This document shows positions 16,449 to 25,644 of a stretch of 55,395 bases of DNA, one piece after another. Made by a program: the position numbers and the translations under genes. The first letter of the stretch is position 1; each line of letters begins with the position of its first letter. The notes beneath the pieces were generated by a model that did not search any database, was not told the DNA's origin, and saw only the letters and a list, made by a program, of their open reading frames with translations. The stretch is from CAMCHP01 sp036835325 (lineage in GTDB: Bacteria > Bacteroidota > Bacteroidia > Flavobacteriales_D > Sanyastnellaceae): NCBI GenBank assembly GCA_036835325.1, contig DAITMF010000019.1:1-55395 (forward strand), read 5' to 3'.

Positions 16449-18316
16449 TGGTTTCGAGGGTTTACTGACGGCAGTGAAAAGTTAAAGGTTGACCCTTGGC
16501 CTTGGCGGCTGCTAAACCAAAACTTCCCATGGTTCATTTCAATGTAGTCGCGGCAGAGGCCAAGGCCGAGGCCTGTTCCTTTTTCGCCTTTGGTGCCGTA
16601 AGTGGTGACTTCTTCACCTGACTTCATTAAGCGCTCTTGCAGTTCAGTAGGAATGCCGACACCGGAGTCTTTTATGCTGATCTGGACGGATTTATCGTTT
16701 CCGGCTACCGCCGAGATGCTGACCTTGCCACCGGGAGCGGTGAATTTAATGGCGTTGCTGACCAGGTTTCGAAGCACTATTTTGACCTGTTCCACATCGC
16801 CGAACACACTCTGTGAAGCATCAATTTCGTTGGAGACCTCAATGTTCTTGGTCCGAGCAGGTATGCTCAGTAAATCAATCACCTCATCGCAGGCCTCTTT
16901 GAGTTTGAAATTGGCTGTGTCGAGTGCGGCCCCTCGGATGCGCAAGGCAGACCATGAAAGCAGGTTATCAAGCGACGACGACAGGTGGCCAAAGTGAATG
17001 TGCAGTGTTTTACTGAGTTCGGTAAACTCCTCTTGGCTGAGGTCTTCTTGCCCGAGAAGTTCAAGCATACCACCGAGGTTGGCCACCGGCCCGCGGAGGT
17101 CATGGCTAATGACACCGAAGAGGCGGTTTTTATCGGCATCCATTTCTTCGAGCCGCTTGGTTTTGCTTTGCAGTTCGAGTTTTTGCTTCGCAAGGATGAC
17201 ATTGGTTTGCGCAAAACGGCGCGAAGCGAGGAACACGGTCACCAGGAGGCCCAACGCGAAGATGAGTGCCGAGGTGATGTAGATGTTGAGCCGGCGTTGG
17301 AGTTGGCTGCTTTCTTGCTGTTGGCGAAGCTCGAGCTCTTTCTTTTGCAGGAGGGCTGTATTCTCGAGGCTGGCAATGGTGTTGATTTTATCGATACTGA
17401 ACACACTATCGCTCCAGGCCATGTGTGCCCGTTCAGCGGCCAGTGCTTCTTTGTAGTTGCCTTGTTCTTCCTGGATTTCAGAGAGCACACGGTAGAGCTC
17501 CATGGTTTCGCGGTACTGCTTGTTCTCCATGGCGTAGTCGAGGCCGATTTCAAGCACTTCAAGTGCCTCGGTAAACTCGCCCTTGTCGAGGTGGATATTG
17601 GCCAGCGAGACCATGAACTGGGGCATGTAGAGGGTAACGCCCGATTCTTCAACAAGTTTAAGTCCTTCGAAGTAGTATTGGGTGGCTCCGGTGCTGTCGC
17701 CTAACTGAATGGCGATGTCGCCGAGGTTCTTCAGAGCGACTCCTGCATCGGCTTTGTTGCCGACTTCGAGGAGAATTTCATGGGCTTTGAGGTAGTAATC
17801 GGCAGCAAGTTCGAGGCTATCGCCCTTCAAGACGAAGATGTTGGCCATGTTGTTGTAGCCGGTGGCAATGCCCCCTTTCACATCGTACTTCAGGCGAATG
17901 GCAATGGCTTCGCGGTTCAGCACGAGTGACTTGTCGAGCTCACCGAGGTTGAAATAGGTCAGCGCCAAATTGCTGGTGACCATGGCATAGGCCACCGAAT
18001 CGTGGATTGACTCGAAGTAAGCCCGAGCTTCGTTGAGGTGTTGTACCGACTGGTCGTAACGCCCCAACAGGTTGTACATCAGGCCGAGACGATTATTGGC
18101 CATGCCGACAAATTCTTCAAGGCCGGCATCTTCTGACACTTCAAGGGCAATTTCGAGAAACTCGAGCGCTTTGGGGAGGTTGGTTGCCCGGTAAGTGAAG
18201 GCAGAATCCATAAGGCTTGCTACACGCACGCTGTCGGCCACGCGATCAGACTGCGCTGACGAGACCACGGGGAGAAGGGTCGCCGCAAGGAAGAGAAGGA
18301 TATAAGGTTTCAGCAT
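16445..18316 (-). CDS. TPR-containing sensor histidine kinase
   Basis: A 623-aa membrane histidine kinase of a type common in Bacteroidota. Order: signal peptide (residues 1-21), periplasmic TPR repeats (about 30-330; e.g. GRYDQSVQHLNEARAYFESI, GELDKSLVLNREAIAI), one membrane helix (about 348-370), a coiled coil, the HisKA dimerisation domain with phospho-acceptor His405 in ISHDLRGPVANL, and the HATPase domain with N box LRNLVSNAIKFT, DSGVGIP and GTGLGLGL. No response regulator gene is adjacent, so it is an orphan kinase. The ATG follows a TAGCTTTG box. The last four bases overlap the convergent 123-aa gene. Confidence 0.93.
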   Translation of the reverse strand: MLKPYILLFLAATLLPVVSSAQSDRVADSVRVASLMDSAFTYRATNLPKALEFLEIALEVSEDAGLEEFVGMANNRLGLMYNLLGRYDQSVQHLNEARAYFESIHDSVAYAMVTSNLALTYFNLGELDKSLVLNREAIAIRLKYDVKGGIATGYNNMANIFVLKGDSLELAADYYLKAHEILLEVGNKADAGVALKNLGDIAIQLGDSTGATQYYFEGLKLVEESGVTLYMPQFMVSLANIHLDKGEFTEALEVLEIGLDYAMENKQYRETMELYRVLSEIQEEQGNYKEALAAERAHMAWSDSVFSIDKINTIASLENTALLQKKELELRQQQESSQLQRRLNIYITSALIFALGLLVTVFLASRRFAQTNVILAKQKLELQSKTKRLEEMDADKNRLFGVISHDLRGPVANLGGMLELLGQEDLSQEEFTELSKTLHIHFGHLSSSLDNLLSWSALRIRGAALDTANFKLKEACDEVIDLLSIPARTKNIEVSNEIDASQSVFGDVEQVKIVLRNLVSNAIKFTAPGGKVSISAVAGNDKSVQISIKDSGVGIPTELQERLMKSGEEVTTYGTKGEKGTGLGLGLCRDYIEMNHGKFWFSSRQGQGSTFNFSLPSVNPRNH

Positions 18317-18330
18317 CGTTAACGTTCAAT

Positions 18331-18338
18331 CAAAGCTA
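18331..18338 (-). promoter_or_regulatory. -7 box of sensor kinase promoter
   Basis: Minus strand TAGCTTTG fits TAnnTTTG, 14 nt before the ATG at 18316. No TTTG at the -33 position is visible. Confidence 0.45.
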
Positions 18339-18499
18339 CCTTGTTTCGCGGGCTTATGTAACGTACGAAGTCTTCATTTGTAAACAAAACACTTTCGAAA
18401 ACCCTCTCGAAACTTTTCGCATCAACACACGTTCACAAAACATTAAAAAATGAGCTGCATTTGACCGATGAAATCGCCCATGCACACCCTCATATTTGC

Positions 18500-18507
18500 T
18501 AACTTTG
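18500..18507 (+). promoter_or_regulatory. -7 box of sucAB promoter
   Basis: TAACTTTG matches TAnnTTTG, 27 nt upstream of the sucA ATG. The -33 element is not recognisable. Confidence 0.45.
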
Positions 18508-18534
18508 CCTACTCAAACGCATTCGATTTTCCTA

Positions 18535-21282
18535 ATGGATGATCTTTCTTTCCTGAGCAATGCCGATGTCAATGCCATCGACGAGCTCTACGAGCGCTAC
18601 CGAAAAGATCCCGAGTCGGTTGACTTTGGATGGCGCAAATTCTTTGACGGTTTCCGTTTTGCCCGTGCAAGCTATGGCGATGCCGTGGCATCAGACGACA
18701 TGCACGCTGAATTCAAGGTGCTCAACCTGATTCACGGCTACCGTACGCGCGGTCACCTCTTCACGCTGACCAACCCTGTTCGTCAACGGCGCACTTACCG
18801 TCCGACCCTCGGCATCGAAAACTTCGGTTTAACCGAAGCCGATCTCGGCAAAGAGTTTCAGGCGGGTGAAGAAGTGGGCATCGGCCGAGCTAGCTTGCGT
18901 GCCATCATTGACCACCTCGAAGAAACTTACTGCCGCCACATCGGTATTGAGTACATGTACATCCGCGACCCGGAGCGCGTCGCATGGATTCGAGAGAAAA
19001 TCGAACTGAAAAACCGTCCGAAGTTCTCATCCATCCAAAAAAAACAGATCTACAAGAAACTCAACCAGGCCACAACCTTTGAGCAATTCTTGCAACGTAA
19101 ATTCGTTGGCCAAAAGCGTTTCTCAGTCGAAGGCAACGAAAGCCTTATTGCTGCGCTCGATGACATCGTTGAAAGCGGCGCGAGCATGGGCGTCAAAGAA
19201 TTCGTGGTTGGCATGGCCCACCGCGGACGACTCAACACCCTGGCGCACATTTTTGGCAAGCCCTACGAAGAAATTTTCGGAGAGTTCGAAGGCAAAGACT
19301 ACGACGAAGACGGCGCATTTGATGGCGACGTGAAGTACCACCTTGGGTATTCAACCCCGGTTACTACCGACAATGGCGAAAAGGTGCATTTAACCCTGCT
19401 GCCCAACCCTTCGCACCTCGAAGCAGTTGACCCCGTGGTAGAAGGACTTACACGGGCAAAAATCGACACCTACCTCGGCAGTGAAAAGGCCATTGTACCC
19501 ATCATTGTGCATGGTGACGCTGCCGTCGCCGGTCAAGGTGTTGTGTACGAGGTGGTGCAAATGGCACTGCTCGACGGCTACCGCACCGGTGGCACCATTC
19601 ACCTCGTTGTGAACAACCAAGTAGGCTTCACCACGAACTACCTTGACGGACGTTCATCAACCTACTGCACTGACGTGGCGAAGGTGACCTTGTCGCCGGT
19701 GTTTCATGTGAACGCTGACGACGCTGAGGCTGTAATACAGGCCGTGCGCATCGCCCTTGAGTACCGGCAAACCTTCAATCAAGACGTCTTCATTGACCTC
19801 TTGGGCTACCGCAAATACGGCCACAACGAAGGTGACGAACCGAAATTTACCCAACCGCAGCTCTACAAGGCCATTGCCAACCATAAGACGCCGCGTGAAC
19901 TCTACCTCGACCAACTTATCGCCGAGGGCGTAATGACAGCTGAAGAAGGCGAACAATCGCGCATTGCCCTTGAAGAAATGCTCGACGCGAAGTTCGATGC
20001 ATCGAAGGAAATTGCGAAAGCCTACGTTAAGCACTTCCTCGAAGAAACGTGGAAGAACTACCGCTATGCCAAACCTGAAGATTTCGATGCTTCACCCGAC
20101 ACCGGTATCGACCGTGCGCAGCTCGAAAAGCTCGGCCGAGCCTTGTCGAGCTTGCCCGACGGGAAAAAATTCTTCCGTAAAACACAAAAGCTGTTTGAAG
20201 ACCGCATCAAGATGATTGACGATGACCGTCTTGACTGGGCCATGGGCGAATTGCTCGCCTACGCCTCGCTGCTGGTTGAAAAGCACCCAGTTCGCATTTC
20301 AGGACAAGACGTAGAACGCGGTACCTTCTCGCACCGTCATGCGGTTGTGAAAACCGAAGACACCGAAGAAGTACGGATTCCATTGAACCACCTCCATGCC
20401 GACCAAGCTAAGCTTTCGGTTTATAACTCACTTCTGTCGGAGTACGGTGTATTGGGCTTTGATTATGGCTACGCCTTCGGAAACCCGAACGGTCTGACCA
20501 TTTGGGAAGCCCAGTTTGGCGACTTCTTCAACGGTGCCCAAATCACCATTGACCAGTTCATCTCGGCCGCCGAAGACAAGTGGCGCACCATGAACGGCAT
20601 TGTGATGTTCTTGCCCCACGGCTACGAAGGCATGGGCTCAGAGCACTCAAGTGCCCGCATTGAGCGCTTTTTGCAACTCTGTGCAGAGAACAACATGCAG
20701 GTGTGCAACTGCACCTCACCGGCCAATATGTTCCACCTTTTGCGCCGCCAGGTGAAGCGTCCGTTCCGTAAACCGCTGATCGTGTTCACACCGAAGAAGC
20801 TGTTGCGTTACCCGAAAGCCGTAAGCTCATTGAATGAGCTCGCCAACGGCCGTTTCATGGAAGTCATCGACGACCCAGCAGCCGATGCTGCGAAAATCGA
20901 CACCGTGGTGTTGTGCAGCGGAAAAGTGTACTACGACATTCTGGAACAAAAAGAAGAGCGCGCCGCCGGCAATAACATCGCTGTGATTCGCCTCGAGCAG
21001 TTGTACCCACTGCCTGAAAAGCAAATTATGGAGGTGCTGGAGCGCTACAGCAAAGCCAAAAACTTTATCTGGATGCAAGAAGAGCCGGAGAACATGGGCC
21101 CTTGGACCTTCATTCTCCGCAAACTTCGCCAGTTGCCGCTTGAATGCATCAGCCGCGACGCCAGCGGTAGTCCCGCAGCGGGTTCGCCGCGCATCCACGA
21201 AGCACGTCAGAAAAAACTGATGGACAAGCTCTTCACATACGCCAAAAAGTCAACTCAAGCGAAAGCCACTACAAACGCATAA
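18535..21282 (+). CDS. sucA: 2-oxoglutarate dehydrogenase E1 component
   Basis: A 915-aa thiamine-diphosphate-dependent E1 subunit of the 2-oxoglutarate dehydrogenase complex, which decarboxylates 2-oxoglutarate and passes the succinyl group to E2-bound lipoate. The start MDDLSFLSNADVNAIDELYERY matches the short N-terminal segment of E1 proteins that binds E2. Other hallmarks: VVGMAHRGRLNTLAH, the substrate-binding NPSHLEAVDPVVEG, ThDP-site VHGDAAVAGQGVVYE, KYGHNEGDEP, and the C-terminal QEEPENMGPWTF. A TTG start at 18496 is possible but lies upstream of the -7 box. It is followed 12 nt later by sucB. Confidence 0.97.
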   Translation: MDDLSFLSNADVNAIDELYERYRKDPESVDFGWRKFFDGFRFARASYGDAVASDDMHAEFKVLNLIHGYRTRGHLFTLTNPVRQRRTYRPTLGIENFGLTEADLGKEFQAGEEVGIGRASLRAIIDHLEETYCRHIGIEYMYIRDPERVAWIREKIELKNRPKFSSIQKKQIYKKLNQATTFEQFLQRKFVGQKRFSVEGNESLIAALDDIVESGASMGVKEFVVGMAHRGRLNTLAHIFGKPYEEIFGEFEGKDYDEDGAFDGDVKYHLGYSTPVTTDNGEKVHLTLLPNPSHLEAVDPVVEGLTRAKIDTYLGSEKAIVPIIVHGDAAVAGQGVVYEVVQMALLDGYRTGGTIHLVVNNQVGFTTNYLDGRSSTYCTDVAKVTLSPVFHVNADDAEAVIQAVRIALEYRQTFNQDVFIDLLGYRKYGHNEGDEPKFTQPQLYKAIANHKTPRELYLDQLIAEGVMTAEEGEQSRIALEEMLDAKFDASKEIAKAYVKHFLEETWKNYRYAKPEDFDASPDTGIDRAQLEKLGRALSSLPDGKKFFRKTQKLFEDRIKMIDDDRLDWAMGELLAYASLLVEKHPVRISGQDVERGTFSHRHAVVKTEDTEEVRIPLNHLHADQAKLSVYNSLLSEYGVLGFDYGYAFGNPNGLTIWEAQFGDFFNGAQITIDQFISAAEDKWRTMNGIVMFLPHGYEGMGSEHSSARIERFLQLCAENNMQVCNCTSPANMFHLLRRQVKRPFRKPLIVFTPKKLLRYPKAVSSLNELANGRFMEVIDDPAADAAKIDTVVLCSGKVYYDILEQKEERAAGNNIAVIRLEQLYPLPEKQIMEVLERYSKAKNFIWMQEEPENMGPWTFILRKLRQLPLECISRDASGSPAAGSPRIHEARQKKLMDKLFTYAKKSTQAKATTNA

Positions 21283-21294
21283 AACACCCACTCC

Positions 21295-22554
21295 ATGCCG
21301 GTACTCGAAATGAAAGTGCCCAGTCCGGGCGAATCGATATCCGAAGTTGAAATTGCTTCATGGCTGGTCAAAGACGGCGACTACGTCGAGAAAGACCAAA
21401 CCATCGCTGAAGTTGATTCTGACAAGGCTACTCTGGAGCTTCCTGCTGAGGCTGCCGGAATCATAACACTCAAAGCTGGAGAAGGCGATGTGGTTGCCGT
21501 AGGTGACGTTGTTTGCCTAATCGACACCGACGCTGAACGTCCTGCCGGAGCACCTGCTCCCGCAGCCAAGGCTGAAAGCGCACCAGCTCCGGCTCCGGCG
21601 AAGCCTGAACCGGCTCCCGCCCCCAAAGCAGCACCCGCCGCCGTTGAAAGCACGAGCTACGCATCGGGACATCCATCGCCTTCGGCAAAAAAGATGATGG
21701 ATGAAAACGGCGTTAACGCAGCCCAAGTAAAGGGCAGCGGACGTGATGGCCGAATTTTAAAAAGCGACGTCCAGGCAGCGCTTGCCGCCGGCTTCGATGC
21801 GCCTGACGCAGGCTGGGGAGGCACCCGCGATGAACGCCGTGAGCGCATGTCGGCCTTGCGCCGTAAAATCGCTGAACGCCTCGTAAGCGTGAAAAACGAA
21901 ACGGCCATGCTCACCACCTTCAACGAGGTGAACATGCAGCCCATGATGGATTTGCGTGCGAAGTACAAAGACCGCTTTAAAGAAGAAAAAGGCGTAAACC
22001 TCGGGTTCATGTCGTTCTTTACCAAGGCTGTCACAACTGCACTGAGCCAGTTCCCCGCAGTAAACGCGCGAATAGAAGGCAATGAAATCGTATACCACGA
22101 ATACGCCGACATTGGCATTGCCGTAAGCTCACCCAAAGGCCTCATGGTGCCTGTGGTTCGCAACGCCGAACGCATGACCTTGGCTGAAATTGAAGCTGAA
22201 ATCAAGCGACTCGCCATCTTGGCACGCGACGGTAAAATCGCCATTGAAGACATGACCGGTGGCACCTTCACCATCACCAACGGCGGTGTGTTCGGCTCAA
22301 TGCTGAGCACGCCCATCATCAATCCGCCGCAAAGCGCAATTCTGGGCATGCACAACATCGTTGAGCGCCCGATCGCTGAAAACGGTCAAGTGGTGATTCG
22401 TCCGGTCATGTACCTTGCCCTCTCCTACGATCACCGCATCATCGACGGCAAAGAGAGCGTGAGCTTCTTGTACAAAGTGAAAGAATACATTGAGAAACCT
22501 GAGCTAATGCTCTTCGGAGGGAAAGATCCCGGCGAAGTCTTACTCGGACTCTAA
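21295..22554 (+). CDS. sucB: Dihydrolipoyllysine-residue succinyltransferase (E2)
   Basis: A 419-aa E2 subunit of the 2-oxoglutarate dehydrogenase complex. Domains in order: one lipoyl domain (residues 1-77; lipoylated Lys44 in VDSDKATLELP), an Ala/Pro-rich flexible linker (about 80-115), a peripheral subunit-binding domain (about 122-163, SPSAKKMMDENGV to GRILKSDV), and the catalytic acyltransferase domain with SYDHRIIDGKE near residue 380. The DHRxxDG motif carries the catalytic His. E3 (lpd) is not nearby. A strong terminator follows. Confidence 0.96.
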   Translation: MPVLEMKVPSPGESISEVEIASWLVKDGDYVEKDQTIAEVDSDKATLELPAEAAGIITLKAGEGDVVAVGDVVCLIDTDAERPAGAPAPAAKAESAPAPAPAKPEPAPAPKAAPAAVESTSYASGHPSPSAKKMMDENGVNAAQVKGSGRDGRILKSDVQAALAAGFDAPDAGWGGTRDERRERMSALRRKIAERLVSVKNETAMLTTFNEVNMQPMMDLRAKYKDRFKEEKGVNLGFMSFFTKAVTTALSQFPAVNARIEGNEIVYHEYADIGIAVSSPKGLMVPVVRNAERMTLAEIEAEIKRLAILARDGKIAIEDMTGGTFTITNGGVFGSMLSTPIINPPQSAILGMHNIVERPIAENGQVVIRPVMYLALSYDHRIIDGKESVSFLYKVKEYIEKPELMLFGGKDPGEVLLGL

Positions 22555-22567
22555 CCACAAACTGCGA

Positions 22568-22599
22568 AACGGGGCATCTGAAAAGCTGCCCCGTTTTTT
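22568..22599 (+). terminator. Rho-independent terminator of sucAB
   Basis: A perfect 9-bp stem (AACGGGGCA, 22568-22576, with TGCCCCGTT, 22587-22595) and a 10-nt loop, ending in a run of six T (22594-22599). It begins 14 nt after the sucB stop. Confidence 0.9.
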
Positions 22600-22670
22600 G
22601 TGCAGCAAGGTTGGGCAAGCCGTATAACTTTTTCACCTTTTCCACGTTTCCTAGTCAAACCTCAACACTC

Positions 22671-24302
22671 ATGCTACGCATCTCTCACATGCTGGCGTTC
22701 GCTGCGCTGGCTGTAGCTCCTCTTTTTTTGGGTGGATGCCTGAAAAAATACGACCCCGATAAGCTCGCCGGCGGCGTTTGGAATCCAAACCTCGCCGTAC
22801 CCATCGCCTATTCACGGTTTGACGTGTACGATATTTTGGATCGCGCTGAAGAAAACGACCTCGTGGTGATTGACCCAATGACCGGTTTGCTCGCGTTGCG
22901 CTACGAAGGACAGGCATTCTCATTCAGTGCATCGGAAGTTCTTCAACTGCCTGATTTCGCTTACAGCAACAGTTTTTCGGGTGGATTGGACTTCGGATTT
23001 CCCGTGTTTCCATCCTTTAACGGACAGATGAGCGAATCGGTGTCTGAAAGCATCGATTACGAAACCGAAAACGGAGAAGGACTGTATGACATCCTTCTTG
23101 CCGGTGGGCAACTCAACATTGACGTGAGCACCGATTTGCAACACGACGTCGCACTGCAACTGGAATTTCCGTACATCACCGTAAACGGCGCACCGCTGGT
23201 GATTGATGTAAACCTGCCATTTACCGGAGGCACATCCTCCTCATCCGCCCAAACAAACCTCACAAACGCCTTCATCGACTTCACCGACGGGGGTACCACC
23301 ACCAATGCCATTGCCGTGAACATCACTGCGACCTTGAATGGCACAGGCAACCCTATCGTTGGTACTGAAAACATTGATGTTGACCTGAGTCTTAACGGAT
23401 TGAGTTTTGCGCTGGCGCGCGGATATGTCGGTCAACAAACCGTTGCGTTGGATGGCGACAGCATTCTCATCGCGATTTTCCAAAACAGCATCGAAGGCTA
23501 CTTCGAACTTGTGAATCCACGCCTGCAGTTGCGGGTGATGAACTCGTTCGGATTTCCGGTTGCGCTTGATGTGACCCAATTGCAAACGGTCAATACCTCC
23601 AACGGCATGGTTTATCCGCTCACCGGTTACCCAAATCCGACCCTTATTGGCGCACCGTTGCTGCCGGGTGATAGCCTGATTACTACACTCGAATTCAACA
23701 GTCAAAACACCTCGAACATTTCGAACATCATTACCCCTGTGCCGAAGTACCTGCATTTCGCCGTTGAAGGCGGTTCAAATCCGAATGGCGAAGCCGACGC
23801 GCCAAACTTCATCGCCGCCAATAGCCAATTGCGGGTAGATGCCACCCTTGAAATGCCCCTCCAAGGTTTTGCCTACGGCTTTGTGGTGCGCGACACGCTC
23901 GAATTTACCTTCGACGAAGACATTGAAGAAGTTGATTGGGTCATGATTCGCCTCTATGCGAAAAACGGCTTCCCGGTTGATTTGTCGGGTCAGCTTTACC
24001 TCGCCGACGCCAACTACACCCTCATTGACACCCTGATCACAGCAGAACAGCAAGTGCTTCAGGCCGGTTTGACCAATGCATCAGGTAAAGTTGTTAACCC
24101 AACTGAAAAAACAACCGACATCTTCATTCCCCGCGAGCGCATTGACAACCTGCTTGACGCCGCTTACCTCATCTTCGTGGCCGAAACCAACACACTGAAC
24201 GGAAGCAACAGCCAAGTGGTGGGCATTTACGACAGCAATTTTCTCGAACTCCGCCTCGGACTTCAAGTTCAAGGCCGCATCAATGTAAGCTCAGGATCAT
24301 GA
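22671..24302 (+). CDS. Predicted lipoprotein of unknown function, beta-rich
   Basis: A 543-aa protein with a lipoprotein signal peptide (LAFAALAVAPLFLGGC; lipobox LGGC). The mature part starts LKKYDPDKLAGGVWNPNLAVPIAYSRFDVYDIL and is long, Asn/Thr/Gly-rich and probably beta-stranded, with phrases reminiscent of Bacteroidota surface or outer-membrane lipoproteins. I cannot assign a family. I chose ATG 22671 because it places the signal peptide at the start. It overlaps the DUF5723 gene by 4 nt (ATGA), so the lipoprotein and the outer-membrane protein are probably a functional pair. It is separated from sucB by a terminator. Confidence 0.82.
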   Translation: MLRISHMLAFAALAVAPLFLGGCLKKYDPDKLAGGVWNPNLAVPIAYSRFDVYDILDRAEENDLVVIDPMTGLLALRYEGQAFSFSASEVLQLPDFAYSNSFSGGLDFGFPVFPSFNGQMSESVSESIDYETENGEGLYDILLAGGQLNIDVSTDLQHDVALQLEFPYITVNGAPLVIDVNLPFTGGTSSSSAQTNLTNAFIDFTDGGTTTNAIAVNITATLNGTGNPIVGTENIDVDLSLNGLSFALARGYVGQQTVALDGDSILIAIFQNSIEGYFELVNPRLQLRVMNSFGFPVALDVTQLQTVNTSNGMVYPLTGYPNPTLIGAPLLPGDSLITTLEFNSQNTSNISNIITPVPKYLHFAVEGGSNPNGEADAPNFIAANSQLRVDATLEMPLQGFAYGFVVRDTLEFTFDEDIEEVDWVMIRLYAKNGFPVDLSGQLYLADANYTLIDTLITAEQQVLQAGLTNASGKVVNPTEKTTDIFIPRERIDNLLDAAYLIFVAETNTLNGSNSQVVGIYDSNFLELRLGLQVQGRINVSSGS

Positions 24303-25636
24303 AACGGCTTCTCGCACTGTGTACGGCGGCATTGGCTACTGCGGTAGCTTTTGGTCAAAACGGCTACACCCAGTACCGTCTGCCGGGCTTGATGCAGACT
24401 TCGGCACTGAATCCGGCATTCGCGCCCAATGCGCAAGTGCACATTGGCTTGCCCGGATTGGCGGGGACGGATGTCCGCTTGGCGCACAATGGTTTTGTGT
24501 TGTCAGATGTGATCTCCATCCGTCCGGATGACTCCCTCGAAGTCAACATTGACGGCATGATTGAAGCCATGGGCGACCGAAATCTTATCAGTTTTGACTC
24601 GCGCGCTGACCTCGTGACCTTCGGTTTTGGCACTGAAAAGTTCTTTGTGAGTGCCGCAGTCACCGAGCGTGCCCATTTGCGCTTTGGCTACCCGCGCGAT
24701 TTGATGGTACTGGCTTGGGAAGGGAACGGACAGAGCCTCCTTGGCGAACGTGCTTCTTTGGATGATTTTGGGATGGATTTTACCGCCTACCGCGAATACG
24801 CAGTGGGGACCGCCGTCGCCGTTTCGCCGAAACTCACTGTGGGAGTTCGCGGTAAGTTTCTGCAAGGACGCTTCAACACCTTTACTCGGACGAGCCGTTT
24901 CGGTCTCCACACCGATGCCCAAACCTTCGCCCTCAGTTTCGATGGAGAAGGTGAAATCAACACCTCGGGCATTCAGGAGTTGACCGACTCAACCGAGTAT
25001 GATCTCGCACGGCTGTGGATGCCTCGCGGCAACAATGGCTGGGGCCTTGACCTCGGCGTTGACTGGCGCTTCAGCAAGAAAGTGTCGTTTTCAGCATCGG
25101 TGATTGACATCGGAAGCATTCAATGGAAGCACAACACGCGCACCTACTCAGCCGAGCGCTTCACGTATGAATTTATTGGTTTGGAAATCAACGAGTCGCT
25201 CACCGACAGCACCGATATTTTCGAAACCTTGCTTGACTCGCTTGAGAATTTGGTCGAAACCGGAGAGCGCATCGGCAGCTACCGAACGCCTTTGAACCCG
25301 CGCATTTTCTTATCGGCATCGTACCACCTCAGTGAGCGCATTTCATTGGGTGCGATGTTCCACGGCGAACTCTACCGAGGCGTTATGATTCCGACTGCTG
25401 TAGCCTCGTTCGACGTCAAAATCAACCGTTGGTTTGGCAGCACATTGAATTGGGCCTACACCAACCGCAGCTTTAACAATCTTGGCCTAGGCTTCTACTT
25501 GCACGGCGGTCCGGTGCAGTTCTATGTGGTCACCGATAACCTTCTCGCACCCTTCGTTCCCCAACATGCCACAGGAATTCAAGCCACATTCGGCTTGAAC
25601 GTAGCCGTAGGACGACGTTTCGAGAAAAAAGCCTGA
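24299..25636 (+). CDS. DUF5723-family putative outer-membrane protein
   Basis: A 445-aa protein with a Sec signal peptide (LLALCTAALATAVAFGQ, cleavage likely after AFG). The start of the mature part (YTQYRLPGLMQTSALNPAFAPN) and the overall alternation of beta-like segments with aromatic ends match what I know of DUF5723, a Bacteroidota family of presumed outer-membrane beta barrels. Later segments (KVSFSASVIDIGSIQWK, GSTLNWAYTNRSFNNLGLG, VQFYVVTDNLLAPF) resemble DUF5723 and PorP/SprF-like barrels. It begins within the stop of the upstream lipoprotein gene. Function unknown. It is convergent with the M90 peptidase, whose stop lies 8 nt away. Confidence 0.78.
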   Translation: MKRLLALCTAALATAVAFGQNGYTQYRLPGLMQTSALNPAFAPNAQVHIGLPGLAGTDVRLAHNGFVLSDVISIRPDDSLEVNIDGMIEAMGDRNLISFDSRADLVTFGFGTEKFFVSAAVTERAHLRFGYPRDLMVLAWEGNGQSLLGERASLDDFGMDFTAYREYAVGTAVAVSPKLTVGVRGKFLQGRFNTFTRTSRFGLHTDAQTFALSFDGEGEINTSGIQELTDSTEYDLARLWMPRGNNGWGLDLGVDWRFSKKVSFSASVIDIGSIQWKHNTRTYSAERFTYEFIGLEINESLTDSTDIFETLLDSLENLVETGERIGSYRTPLNPRIFLSASYHLSERISLGAMFHGELYRGVMIPTAVASFDVKINRWFGSTLNWAYTNRSFNNLGLGFYLHGGPVQFYVVTDNLLAPFVPQHATGIQATFGLNVAVGRRFEKKA

Positions 25637-25644
25637 ACCCGGTT

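Noticed and set aside
16985..17704. 239-codon open frame antisense to the sensor kinase
   Set aside because: It lies fully inside a well-supported kinase gene; composition looks like the complement of TPR coding sequence.
21657..22358. 233-codon open frame antisense to sucB
   Set aside because: Shadow of the E2 catalytic domain; Ser/Arg-rich product without family features.
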